A stretch of 64,000 nt of DNA from Casuarius casuarius (Eukaryota > Chordata > Aves > Casuariiformes > Casuariidae). Below the pieces are notes generated by a model. It was given only the letters and a program-made list of their open reading frames with translations, made no database searches and was not told the origin of the DNA. Shown here one piece after another: positions 1 to 13,000 of this stretch. Positions within the stretch are counted from its first letter, which is position 1, and every line of letters begins with the position of its first letter. The stretch covers positions 2,144,065 to 2,208,064 of the forward strand of contig PTFA01000024.1 of assembly GCA_003342895.1 (NCBI GenBank). Direction: 5' to 3'. The translations under genes and the position numbers were made by a program.

Positions 1-740
1 ATGGGTAGATAAATAATTGAATCTCAGATTTTTTTTTGATGTTGTAAACAAAGATTGAAAGTAGTCATTGGGGAAATCTTACTCTTCTTATCTAGTACTC
101 AGGATTCATTCCATTAGAAGTATTTTCTTCTGAAGTGACTATATGAATAAGCACATATTAGCTGTATTAATTCCATCTGTATTTCACAGCTGTAGATCAT
201 GTGAGCTGGGTGTTGTTTTGGCAAGTACAGTATATCCTCAGCTCAAGGCAGTTCTAAACATTAACCTGTCATCCAGTCTTTCTATCTGCCCTTATTAAGG
301 GCTTATAAAAAGTAAATAAGAATATAATTCTACTGTGTTCCAATACCGATTAATGCAAAATTTTGCATATTATATTCTGAGGTCTGAGTACAGTAGTGGC
401 AGAGATGAACTATTGGGTTGCAAAGCTTACATTGCTATGAGTTTCTTCGATGAGTAGGTGGGTCCACAGGCCTTTCCTCCCTCTGCATCACAACAAAGCC
501 GAATTTCCTGGTGCTCTTTCTGCTTTCTGCTCAAAAGGAGGGAGCTGCTGAGACCTGTCCCTCTGGGGACCAGGTTCCTGCTCTGCCTGGCTGAGAAGCA
601 GAACTTGGCTTCCAGCTCCAGCAGCTCGGCCGAGAGCTCCAGCCTTCACCTCTCTTCTGAGCTGAATTTTTCTGTCTGCTGCGGTACCCGTGCATAGTTA
701 AATATTCATATGCTGTTTGCGTTAAAATGTATTCGAGATC
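1..740. other. Non-coding sequence, nothing recognised
   Basis: AT-rich sequence without a supportable exon. The open frames at 458-755 on both strands are short and overlap each other in an ordinary-composition stretch, so they are most likely chance. No repeat was recognised before the MIR-like fragment at 741. Confidence 0.6.
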
Positions 741-800
741 TGTTAGGCAAGTCACTTAACATTTCTCTTCCAGTTATATCCATTGGTAAAATGAAGATCA
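741..800 (+). repeat. MIR-like SINE fragment
   Basis: The segment reads like the conserved core-to-3' part of a MIR/CORE-type SINE in sense orientation. AGGCAAGTCACTTAAC is followed by a pyrimidine-rich piece and then by GGTAAAATGAAGATCAG, matching the familiar family order of 'GGCAAGTCACTTAAC, CCTCAGTTTCC, TGTAAAATGGGGAT'. It is short and diverged, consistent with an old insertion. The family assignment rests on remembered consensus features, not on a search. Confidence 0.6.
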
Positions 801-3800
801 GATCTTTGGGAACAGCTTGAGCTTGAGCGTTGGCCCATCCTGCAAGAAGGGATCCCTAATGGTGGTGGTAGCCCATTCTGGGCTGCCCTGATTTCTGCCA
901 AGGTGACTCTGTCTGACACCCTCTGACTTTAATCTCCATGTCACAGCACAAGATGAAGGTAAACCTGTAGCCCAAGGCATTGCGTGGGAGGAGGTTTTAC
1001 AGTCACGTTAGCATGTAATCTCGGGCACCCGTGCCCTAGTGTTGGTGGTATGAGCGCTCTCGAGCCGTGCCATAGCTCTCCTGCCGCTCCCCAACCCCGC
1101 GGAGTCCCTGTCACCGCACGGGAACTCAATGCCAGGGAGGATGGGGACAGAAGTTAAGGCTGGTCCCTCCTAGGCTCTCTCGCTTGTATTTAGGCATGGT
1201 CTTCCCTTTGCAAGACACTGCATACTTCCATTTACAGCTTGCAGTTCCCCTTTACAGGAAAGGGTCCGAGCAGAGCGCTTTTGAAGGCAGAGGGATGAAC
1301 TCATACTTAAGATCTGCAGCATCGCTAGGTATTGTAATTCCCCGTCCCTGTAACTGATGGCAAGTCTTTTAATGATGGCAGAGGAAACAATCTCTTGAGT
1401 TTCCGGAAGGTCGACCATGGGCTCTGTGCTGCAGGAGCTGGGACTTCTATTTCTTAAATGACAGTGTGGAAGTAAGAGTGAAAATATTTTTCAAAGCAGT
1501 AAAATATAAACTAAACTCAGTGGGAAAGGGATATGTGTGCTAATATACAGTGCATATATACGTGTGTGTGTGTGTGTGTGCACGTGCGTGTGCATGAGTA
1601 TATATCTATATGTACTTCTGTAGGGTGTGTGTTTCAGGCAGCAAATCACACACGCAGAAATGTTGGCTCCTCTTTAGGCATAACATGTTGAAACAGGGTA
1701 TTTCTCTCCCTAACTAGAAAGAAAACAAAATTCCACTTTGGACTGGACTGGACTCCTTTTCTCTGTTCCCAGACAGTGTTGTCTTTTCTCTGTAGTATTT
1801 GCTATTCTCGTTTCCTTCAAGTATGCCTCGTCTCTTCACAAAGCAATTTGGGACAACTTGGATGAAAGCCACCAGATAGAAATACACTTTTAAGGGAAAG
1901 AAAAAAACATTAAAAGGGTTGTAGACAGTTTCATCCTCTTAGAACAAAGTGCTTATAACAGTGTGTTTGGAAAACCTATTGAGCCTATGGCACTTACTTC
2001 CAGGAAAGAAAGACAATGTCTTTTGTGCTGCTCACATTTATCTGCCAAGACTCTTTCATGAGAGATCACAGGAGACCTTTCTTTCAAGGCTGTAGATTAT
2101 ACAAACAGACTATTTTGTATAATCTTAAAGGTGAACTAAGCGGGAGCTCAAAGTGCTGAAAATCAGGCCAATTTTGCTCAGGTGCTTCACTTGCGGGTCC
2201 TCAAACAATTGCAGATTTGGCTCGACTCTTTAAAATCTCTTGCGAGGGCTGCTCCAGATCAGCATCTGTCTTCTGATATTTTTTTCCAGACTTTTTTTCA
2301 GCTGCAAACCTCAGGATATTTAGCCACTCTTTTGGTGCTGCATGGGAGCAGCAGCACCGCGGGCGTCGCGGGCCGCTGCTGGCTTTACGGCTGCCTCGTA
2401 AGCAAGCGAGCCTGTGTGCGCAGCAGATACAATGAGAAGAGGTGAGTTGGAGCAACTGCGCAAAGCATTCCTGCCGGCTCGCGCTCGTCTCCCTTAGTAT
2501 GCAGGTCATGTGCAATGCATGGTGCAGAGTCACTGATGTAATTGCCAAGTTTCCAGCATCATGTTATGATTCATCTCTAAAGAGTCAGTTATCGGAAACC
2601 AAGCAAATAACAGCCCTATTTGAGATCAGTTAAGACACAAGGAGATCCAACATCATTTTGTTGCGTCTACAGAAGAACAAATCTGCATGGTCTTGGGATC
2701 GCTGAAAATTAGTATCTTCCTTGTCAGAAAGAAAAGGATAATCTCACAAGACTTTTTAAGGTAGTCCAAGGATTTTTTTTTTTTCTTTTCAGGTGGCTTG
2801 ATTTGTATCAGCAAGCCAGCAAACTTGATATAAATGATATTATTTTTTGAATTAATAATTTTAGTTTCTTAAAGAAGATTTGATTCGCCTTGTGTGGTAA
2901 GAACCAATATATTTGGATTTGCAAATTAGCAAATTTAGTGTTAAGATTTATATATAAGGTTAACCAAAAGCCTATTAATATACCTGTGTATGTTTATTTA
3001 GGCAAGTTTGTAGCTTATTACATTAAAAATGGTCAAGGACACAATTCTGATTTACTCAGTGACTATTCTTTTATTCATGCCTGGTGTCAAATTGCTTTTG
3101 AGTGGAATCAGAATTCAATTAAAATGAACACAAATGGCATTTTAAAAGTATTTCTATTAACCAGTACAACCACTGTAAATGTGCTGGATACTCAATGTAT
3201 TTCAAACATCAAAATATGATTTTGATTTTAAATGAATGGATCTAATTAAGTAAATAAGTGTTATCTCCAGAAGTGGAAACGAATGGATTGTTTTTGGTCA
3301 CCGAGTCTCTAGAACTAGTAGATCTCAGGCTCTTGCATCTCGTTTCACTGGAAGACGAAAAAGTGTGCGTGTCGGAGGGGTGTTTATTTTTAATATCTCA
3401 TTCAAGTTATCTGTAGGTTCATGCGCAGGACTGAATTAGTCCAATAAATTGAAGAGCGTATCTTCTCCATACTGGCAAAAGAGGCTCTTAGTGTCCAAGT
3501 GTGATTAGGGGCGACTTCCTAGTCCCATAGTTCAGTCTTTAAAACTTCGGCAACAAGCACGTACTGCTTCCTTCTTGGAAAAAAAAAGGAATGTAGAAGG
3601 TTTAAATGCTGTGTTTTTTAATTTGCAGTTCTCTGCGTGGTCTCCTCCCAATTCTGCTGTTCTCTGGACGGTGTCTGGATTTCACGGTGTACCAAAGCAC
3701 TCTCTTGGAATGGAGAGATGCCAGAAAGCGATTGTGTTTGGTCTAAGGTGGCATTTGGACTAATCTATGCTAGGTAAGGTTTCAAATTATTTCGCATGCC

Positions 3801-3947
3801 CTGAATTCTCTGTAGGTATGAAGCACCGAAATTAGAGAGAGTTGAGACTTGACAAAATCATGAGGTTGAATATATTTTTTTCAAGAAGTATAAATACTCC
3901 CCCAGGCTCATTTGTAATGTAAGCCAACTTTTAAGTAAATGAATGAA
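801..3947. other. Non-coding interval with one microsatellite
   Basis: No exon-like open frame is supportable. The stretch holds the TG-rich microsatellite described separately and scattered T runs (for example near 2,772). Small frames around 2,182-2,633 and 2,890-3,219 have no recognisable domain and lie in AT-rich DNA. Confidence 0.6.
1561..1594. repeat. (TG)n microsatellite with embedded CACGTG
   Basis: A run of about nine and a half TG units (1,562-1,580) passes into CACGTGCGTGTGCA. The canonical E-box hexamer CACGTG sits at 1,581-1,586, directly on the edge of the repeat, where it can arise by point mutation of the TG tract. A regulatory role is possible but unsupported. Confidence 0.9.
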
Positions 3948-4091
3948 CTTTAGGTAAGATTTAGGGTTTTAAGCAAGCAAATTCTAAGTAATTTTATGTA
4001 AGTGTGGCCTTAGGAGTTTACTTTGGTAAGATTTAGGTTTTAAGTAAGTAAATTCTATGTAATTTTATGCAAGTGTGGCCTTTTGAGCTTA
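3948..4091. repeat. Tandem duplication, two copies of ~73 bp
   Basis: Copy one runs from 3,948 to 4,020 and copy two from 4,021 to 4,091. Both share the order CTTT(A)GGTAAGATTTAGG, TTTTAAG(C/T)AAG(C/T)AAATTCTA, GTAATTTTATG and AAGTGTGGCCTT, with a handful of substitutions and small indels. The copies are adjacent with no spacer. Several TAAG steps inside each copy suggest slippage-prone sequence. No known transposon family is apparent. Confidence 0.9.
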
Positions 4092-7000
4092 CTTACAAGC
4101 AGAGCTCTGCAAATAATGAATGTATCAATTTTGTGCCTGGACAATAAAATAAAGTTAATTCTGAGTCAAATGAAATCCTTCTTTGACCTGAAAGGAAATA
4201 TTCTGTTTAGCTTTGAGGACAAGGAAGGGTATCATTTAAAAATGAATTAATTCTAACTTTTGTCTTTGTTTCAAGATAGAACAGCAAAATGTTGCATTCA
4301 TTTTAAAATTGCTAAAATCTTGGATATTTAGTATTTCTTACTCTTGAGATCGTTTGCACATTCATCATCAATCTGAAACGGCATTTTTCAGTGCAGTTCA
4401 TCTGAAAAATGTTCCCTGGTTCTTCCTGTGAAGCGTATTGTATTATAATACCTTGATTTGTCTGAATATAATTCACTTTGTGCAAACAAACTGTATTTAT
4501 AGAATGTTCTTCATGTTTTTAAATGCACTCTTAATTAGCATGCTTCAAAACAAGGACAGCATAAGTGTATTTAATTTGGGGAAGTGCCTCATATTAGATG
4601 CACAGAAACAGCATGGGAACTTTCTTGAAAATATAAATAGAACAATTTCTATTAAACAGGCAACTAGATCTAAAGGGGAGGCCCCTGTTTGAGAGCAAAT
4701 AGGAGGCCGGCCTTTTACATTTCCCCTTCACCAAGAAAATGTATAACCTACTTGGCGTCTGCTCCTGATGATTAATTTGTAAAGCATTAGTATGAAAGGG
4801 ATGGGTGAAACCATGTTTAGGGAATGAAATATGTTCTGATGAAAAAATACTTTTGATGCCTTCTGACCACTATGTGTTTGGTAATTAGAAAAGCGCTAAC
4901 TTAAGAATTGCAGTGTGAGAGCACATGAGGCAAGACTGCTGAAGAACAACAGGTACTATCTGAAAACAGTTTGTATGAAAAAAATAACAAAGATGCCAGA
5001 TTTAGTAAAATGGCTAATGAAAAGTAGTGTTGAAGCACACTGTAATTCACTCTCAGCCTCTTCCCATGAGGATGGGAAGATGAGGGCTGCTCTCTCCTGG
5101 TCAGAGCCTGGAGGAGCGTGAGACCTGTTTGGAGGGACAGCCCGAGCATCCTTCTTCCCAATGCCGCCTGCTCTGGTCAACATTTTGGCTGTAACGGAGC
5201 AGGTAGGCTCTCCCTGAGGCACCGTCCCAGCTGGACATGAAGGCACAGAGGGGCAGTCGCAGCTGCCCCCAGCATGCTCTGACACGCAGGTCCCTCCATT
5301 TCGGTTGGGTTGAGCTCACTGACCACCACGAGGAAGGGCCACCAGCCCAAGACCTAGCTGGTCAATGATGGCACCATCCATCTTCGGGGAGTCGCTAGGA
5401 GTGGTGGTGTTGGGTTGCGCAGGATGCCAGCTCATCCCGTGTCTGGCTAAGGCTGCACGCTCGGCTAAAACCGAGCAAAATGGCCAATAGCACATGCCTA
5501 AGGCATAAAGTGACACTTTCCCAGAATCATCCTCCAGTGTCCAGTGATCTGTGGCTCACATGCTTCCTGAACCAGTGGGCTTTTTGTGCCCCTTGTCCAT
5601 TTGGCTGATAGCTTTCATAATCCATGAAAAACGCTAGCATCCACAACCTCCTGCAGCAAGAAACTGAGCTATATGTGTTGTATCTGTAGAGTAAGGAACC
5701 CAGGGCCTCATCTCCCTTTTGGAATTTCTGGGAGAATACTTGGATGTGTTACTAATATCATCAAATATATTGGTAAAGCACCCAAATGTAGTAATTATCT
5801 TGCTAGCTTAGGCATTCGAATTTGAAAACTGGGCCTTCATGAATCATTTACTTTAATGACTCTTAATTGCCACAGATTTAATTCTTTTTTTTTTTCCAAA
5901 TGACCAAAAAGGGCGTTATCCACTTTAAATTCCAAAGGTTATCTGTATTCAATGAGTTAATGCTAATGGAAATGTATATTATGTGGTAATGACTGTAATT
6001 ATTACATCTAAGGACTCAGGAATCTGTTTTTAACATGGTTTCCTGAGGAAATTATGATTACACAATCTCTACTTGTCTGTCTGTCTTCCTTTTTGCTTAA
6101 GAACTTTGAGCCTGTTGGCCAATTTTATCCAAGTTTAGAGGAGTAGAAGTCACGAAGATACGTGCTTACAATGTCTGTGAAATCAGTGCCTAAGCAGAAG
6201 GGAGAGACTTGAACTAATATAATGACTAAGTTGCCTCTGCAAAGATACCTTGCACTTGGCAGAAGTAATCCAGTCAATCAATGTGCATGTGTAGACTGGC
6301 TGGTACCGTAAGCGTACACTTCGCTCCAGATTAGTAGTTATGAACTGCCCTGTCTCTGGGCTATTAGAAGAGACTCAGGAGAGCAGTAAGGAAGATGGAT
6401 CTGTAATGGGTACAGAGTTCAGTGGGTCATGGAAAGCTGGGTATTGCTACGTCTGCTGCTTTTGAAGAGCAAATTGCTTAAATTCTAATGATCGACCTTG
6501 TTCGATGGTCCAAAGATTATGGCAACGGCCTGGAAAGAAGTAGAAAGGAGGAACTGTGTAAAACAAACCAAAAAATAGCCCAAGTCTAGTAAGAAGTAAG
6601 ACTTAGTGAGGACAAGACAATCTCCTAAAATGCTGAACCTGTGATCCTTTAAATATAAGGATATTCACAATGGATTAATTTCATGGATGAGAAAACATTT
6701 TCTTTCTAAATGGACCTCTTTCTATTTATCGAATGGCTTGGAGCAGGTACTTTCTACTACATGTGCATATTTTTAAGGTTTTGGGAACATTTTTCCATAT
6801 CTATCTATCTGAAGGGGATCTGGAAACTCAAGTTGATAGTCTGGTTGTATATACATCCTAGTAAAGCTTGGGCTATTGCTCTGCGAAGTATGTATTAGAG
6901 ATTTTATATACATTCAGTATATTGTTGCTGATCAGTTTTATGAAGTTCCTTTTGGTGAGTGGCTGACATTTGTTTGAGGAGGTTTGATGTTTGCAAAATT

Positions 7001-9585
7001 TACATCTTTGGTTTTGTAAAAATGTTTAGGAAGCCTGTAGCATGGACACATAAGAGCATATGAGCAAGTGGAACCCAAAATATCCTTGTCATTTCAGTTC
7101 TTTTCCCTAAAGCAAACGTTTCCACTGAGGTGCTCCACCAGAGCTCTCCTACAGCCTTTCCTACACATTTCTTTTTCACCAGCAGAGCTTGGCTCTTCTA
7201 CTCGTGACCTCTTAAGCAGAATGATAGATACACCTTGGTTTCCCTGTAGAGGAGGACTTCTGGTGCCTCGCTTAAGCTTGGGTGCAAGGTAGACACTGGG
7301 TGGCCGAGGGCTGCTGGGGGTGCGGGAGCAGCACGGCCCCACCGAGAGTGTCCCCGCGTGCCCCGGCGGCTGGGCCAGCCCCCTTCCTTCAGCTGGCCAC
7401 AGCGGCTCACGACCGACAAAGTTTTTGGCTTGGTGCTGCCCTGTGCTTTGCAGACGTTCCCTGAGAGTCATTAGGGGAGGCATAATGGAGCTGGGCAGTG
7501 AAAGCTCTCAGGATTGCAATTTAGACACCTAATTTCTTTCTAAATCCCATTTTAGCCCATCTTTTACTGGATATGGCCTATAACCTCAATAAGCTATTTT
7601 GGTGCCTCTTTAAATACGGAGTGAGGACAAAGATGATGATGTTTTTCCACCTCCTATCTTTCCCCTCCTTTTTAGACTTTCTCAAGATTCTCTTGAAAAG
7701 CTTTTCAAGGGCAAGTAAAAGTAGACTAAAATTATACTTTGAATAGAATGGCATGAATCATACACACAACTATTCAGATGAAATTTTAGTTGTAGAAGCA
7801 TTTTTTTCCAGTCATGTCATCTCCATCTCAGGAGCCAAATGAGAAAATATTTGTGCATCCTGTGTTCTTGATACATAAAACAATGTTACTGCCGGTGTAA
7901 AATGGGATTAAAATATAGTTTCAATTTATTTTATATGATCTGCTTCCTTTACAATGTGCTTAACTTTCCCAGACACCACTGTGTGCATCATGGAAAGTGA
8001 AGGCAAAATCCTATGATATATCTCTCCACAGAAATACTCATTCTGCAAAACCTATCCCCTTCAGAAAATGTATCAGTAATCCATGTGCACTAAGTGCTTC
8101 AGAAGCACAGCCACATGCAACTGATAGCGGCTGAAAATAGTTCCACGTATCCTTTTACCATTCTACAGTTAATGTGTCAATTATCTATTATAGATTTGAA
8201 TTTCAAGGGGACAACTATTATTTCATCATAAAAACATTTCTGGACAGGATTATGGAACATAAAATTGAGCTTAAGATTGCATAGATGTTTGGTGTGTATA
8301 AAAGAGTAAATTCAAACACATTGACAATTTCTTTCGAACATAAATTGTTTAGAAAAAGAAATAGTTTGTTGGGCAAGACAAAAAAAAATGCCCTTTATAA
8401 GAGATTTTTCTAGCTTTCATTCTTCAGCATGGAATGCTGAAAAAATAAAATGTGATTTCCTAAAGGAAGAGTTAATATGTGTCATGTTCACTGCTTTTGG
8501 AAATGCTCAGATAGTTCAGACTATTTGTAACCATCAATGAACTCCATGCCTGCGCATCCCAGCTGTACTTCAGTACATCCAGCTGCATTTTATAGTGTGA
8601 ATTAGATTTTAGTCTGTCTCATTTTCAGCCATGCGCTAAATTGTAGTCTGCAGACCGAAACTAATCCACAAACATTTATTTCGAAAATGAAATTTGCACA
8701 ACAAAACATGAAGGGTGAAAACTTACACCCCCAAATATTAAAACACCTAGGATGCATGTTCTTCGCTGAAGCATCTCTGACAAGAGGCTGGTCTGAAACC
8801 TGTATAGATGGAAACAGGAACTTTAGTGTATGCAATCCACATGGCACTTTAATATGTATGATCTGCTTTGTCACATCTTAGTAACATCTGAATTTTTTTG
8901 AATGTGTTGAGATTTTAGTCTGGTGCATGAATATGAATGCTAGTAGGAATGCAAAACCTTTTCTTGTTCACATTTCCTTTGAAGAGAAGCAAGGTCACTG
9001 AGGTAGAATTTCATATAAAGCAGAGGATAATTAACATTTGACTATGAAATGCTGTTTGTCCGTGGAGGCGTGCTGATTGAAACAGCTACCGCGATTCTAG
9101 TGCTAGGTGCTAAGGGTCTGTAAAGAAGCTTTTTTTCTCATTTAGCACCTTTATTTCTAGTCCTACTCTAACACAATGCTGTTCTGGTCTCTGGATGGCT
9201 GCATGTCAAAGAGTTGGTGCAGGGATAGATTTCACTCGTAATTTCTAATGAGAGTTATGATTTTTGTTTGCTTATAAAATTGTTCCGTGCTTTCACCGTG
9301 TGACTCCTTGAATACAACCTCCGGTTGCGTGGCGTTTTATCAGCACAGAATGTGGCTCACGTGCTCTCTCATCCACTCAGTGTGGAAGGACGATGCAGTG
9401 CCCGTAAAAATAGTTTGTACAACATATAACATGCTGATAGCGATTTTCATAAGTTCTTTCTCACGGCCCTCTAATGTCGTCAGGTTTAAAACCCTGCTAT
9501 TTATTTGATGCTAAAAAGCTAATACAGCCAGAGAAACCCCAAAACTGAAATCCTCTAAAATAAAGTCAGATCCAAACTCAGCAGA
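4092..9585. other. Non-coding interval, no element recognised
   Basis: No exon with convincing coding signature. Frames near 4,901-5,516 and 7,068-7,532 lie in locally GC-richer patches and overlap on both strands, as expected from chance. No tRNA-like, LINE or SINE signature was recognised in this stretch. Confidence 0.55.
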
Positions 9586-9589
9586 CTGC

Positions 9590-9990
9590 GGCTATTGCCG
9601 TGCTGGGTTCTGTGTTAATGCAGTAATGCCAATAGCGCGGGGCCCAAGGCGCCGCGGATGGCAACCGGGAGAAGTCACTGCGCGGGCTGCAGTGTGAAGC
9701 ACCAGGTCTTTCCCAAAAGCCAGCGGAGGCACAGCTGCCCGTGAGGCTTCACCGAGCATCCTCACGAAGGGCAGTGTGCAGGAAAGCATGGCAGCAGCTG
9801 CCTGGGGAGGCTTAGCCGGACACGCCGGAGAAGGGGAAACCAGCAGGAGAGGCGAGGAGAAGTGGCAGAGGCGAAGGGATGGGTTGGGAGAAAAGACGCC
9901 GCATGAGCGTGAAAAATGCGTCGCTGCATTCGTCAAAGGCTGAGCGACGGGGCTGGCGGGAACTGAGCCGGCAGATCCGGGTCTGGACAA
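9590..9990. other. Weak CpG island
   Basis: About two to three dozen CpG dinucleotides fall in 400 bp (clusters such as GGCGCCGCGG near 9,650 and CCGGACACGCCGG near 9,815) inside otherwise CpG-poor DNA. No TATA, CCAAT or convincing splice site stands out. It could be a weak or alternative promoter, a methylation-free enhancer, or a GC-rich relic. The 132-residue minus-strand frame across it looks compositional rather than genic. Confidence 0.45.
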
Positions 9991-10027
9991 AAGTTTTAAC
10001 GGCGACGAGGAACAGAAAGAGGAAAAC

Positions 10028-10051
10028 GTTTCTACGTTGTCACGTAGAAAC
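10028..10051. other. Perfect 10-bp inverted repeat
   Basis: GTTTCTACGT at 10,028-10,037 and its exact reverse complement ACGTAGAAAC at 10,042-10,051 flank a four-base spacer TGTC. As DNA this is a near-palindromic site; as RNA it would be a short hairpin, too short for a microRNA precursor. Function unknown. Confidence 0.85.
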
Positions 10052-10059
10052 AGTCCGAA

Positions 10060-13000
10060 GCCAAATTTTAGATCTAACTAATTGGAACTGATTTCTGGCA
10101 GGTCGGCTTGCTTTGTCGTACAAACGTTAGGTTGTCTCCATCTGAAGTGGGCTGAATTGGAGCGTGTTACTGTGCCAAAACAAAATGGGATGAAGATAAG
10201 GAAAAAAATTTAGGAGAAGGTGTTTGTAGGAGGGGTGTTGCTGCTGAGGAAGCTGTGTGGTGGAACAGTTCATGGTGGAAAAGCTCATGGCGTTCTTCAA
10301 AAATTTGCTTGTGAACAGTTTTAAGGTGCGCTTCAGCATGTTATTTGCCATGCATATCCCGCATAACAGTCCCATATTTAAGAAGTGGAGAAATTAATCC
10401 TAAACAGTGAGCTTTGGCAGCAGGGGATGTATTCCTCTTTTAAATGGCTGATCATCGCTCCATCTAGGCACTACATAAAGTGTATAGAAGGAGTAGGTTT
10501 GGGGAGATTTTTCCTTTTCTTTTTCTCATTTGGAGTTCAAGAGAAATCGTTCATAGTGGGCTGCTCTGGAACAGATGATAGACAACGGCATGATAATTTT
10601 TTATAGCCAGTAGCCTAATATACAGCGGTAATTCTGTTATGTCTTTGTCACTTAGCAGCCTTTGTTTTGATTCAAATCCCAGTGAATTTTTAAAAGGTAT
10701 AAATTTGGTATGGAGCTTTAATGTTGACTGGTGCTGCATAGCTCTAATTAAGTATTCCCAGAAATGCACTAAAATGTACACTGTGTTTATTGTGTTCCTG
10801 GGTTTGGTTGTTGTTTTTTTAAGAGGAGGAAAAAAAAACTGGCTGTTATTTCCCACTCACCTAAAAGCTCTTTTGTGATTATAATTCATATTATTCAGGC
10901 TCATACTGACCATACAGAAAATAATGTTCAATTGCCTCTGATTACAAAGAAGAAAAATCTCTTCTGGCAATTACGCGTTTTATTAGCAGTGCTGTAAAAT
11001 ACAAGAAGAGCACTTGCTAATTCCCTAATGCCCTGGGATACCACAAAATCTAAGATTTCTCACCTTGTTTACCAGATTTAAATATTGCCGTGTTGGAGAG
11101 CGGGGAGGAGCGGCTCACTGGGAAAATGAATGTTTCGGGCAGGAACAATTGTATTTATTTCCCCGTAAAGGGGGAAGAAAGTGAGCGAAGCAGCCTGATG
11201 CATCAGTTTTTAAGGGGTGGGAGAAGAAGGGGGACCGCGGCTTGGAATCGCAGGGCAGGAGCAATGCGGTGAGCCAGGAGAAGCCTTGAGAGCTTGGAAA
11301 GTCGTTCTGATGCAGCAGAGGTTATGGTCTCTGAGTAAATCCCACAAGCACTAGTCAGCTCTTTTCAAATATCACGATCCAGAGAAGGGTTTTCTGGACT
11401 TTGCTGCAAATACCCGGGACAGTTTTTTGCTCCAGCAATGCCTTAAAGCAGAGCGGCTGTAGGACGTCCGGCAGGAACAGGCCAGCGCCGAGGGAGACAA
11501 ACCCCCGAAAGCCCTAGTGGCATCTTCCCTTCCTCACCGCTGTGACAGCCTTCCCGCAGCGATGGTAAGTATTCATGTACGGAGAATATCAATCTGTCCA
11601 TTTGTCTCTGAAGCTGGGCACTTTTCATTTGGGACAATATTCAGTGTTTTCCTCATCACGATGAGGAAAAGGTGACCAAGGATTCCTCTGACAGACAGGC
11701 CAGCTTTCACAAGTACAAGATACAAATCTTGTCAAAATGTTTTTCCCATTTTTCTCTGTTCTGCCACTGGCATCCATACAGTAAGCCAAAGCATCCGCAG
11801 GGAGGCTACACTTAGGGTTTAATATCTAATCTAGAGTGAAGTGCAATGTCTGTCTGGTGTTTGGATTTCCAGTTTCAGGCTGTAAGCCTCTCCGAGCTAA
11901 GGGGAAAAAATCCTTGTGGGCAGAACTGATGAGGCAAAGAACAGAACTTCTCAAGCTCAGTCCGGGACTTTATCTAAAATAATTACACGTAACCGAGGAA
12001 AAATTAATACTTCAAAAAAGCCATCAATAGACGTAACAAAGAACAAAAATCTGTAGGCAGTAAAGACAGACTTTGCAGGCCAGTAAAGAATTAATGCAGC
12101 AAAATTCACTGTCCGATGTCCCTTTTTTGATGTTGTTATCCATTTAAATGAGTTTTCCTAACAACATTTATTAGGAAACGGAGGTCTGAAGTGCTTAATA
12201 TTTTCAGCTTCCCATAAAATAGAATTAAAAAAAAGAGGATCCCGTAATTGGCTGTATTTGTGTTGTTCCAGTTAAACAGAGGAAGCTGTGCTTATTTGTG
12301 CTGATTGATCACCTGAGCCAGAGCTCCCTGCGCGAGCTCCTCAAAGAATCGCGTACCTGAAGTAGGAGCAAAGCTGAATTCAGGTTATGGCTGGAAAGGG
12401 GCTCGTACAGGGTTCCTCTCAGTGCCAGAGATCAGATGCGAACTGTGCTGAGTTTCTCCTGCAAAATGCTGTGGTTTTGGTTTTCTCGTCAGTGAAAGGG
12501 GATGACGACAAGAGTCCCATTCCCCAGTACCTAGGAGGATGTTTTTTAGATTATTTGTTTGCGGTGGCTGGAAGTATGAATCACTGTATTTTTATTAAGA
12601 TATAGATCACTTGACTAAACACAATTTTTCTACTAATATATTGTAAGAGTGGATTTATGGGCGCCTAGTGGTCTGTGAATTCACATCCTCTGTAGCAAAC
12701 ACTCACGTTCCCCTTTCGCTGCAGTGCTTTCAGATTGTCGTGTTTATATGCGTAAAGACAAACAAATCTTACGCAGTTGCCAACGACCTGCTTCTTTCGA
12801 AACGTAAAACCTGAGCGTTTCCCTTAGATCAGCAGCAGGGTCTCTAATGGCCCGTACAGGAAGCCATAACTCTGGGAGCAGCAAATTAAGCTGCTGCCGT
12901 ACTTGCCCAGCCAAGTCCTGGCCGCTCCAGGAGCAGGTTCGACGTGCAGAGGCAGGGCTTCTCGCTCCCATTAAGCATTTAAAACATCTGTCCCCAGCGC

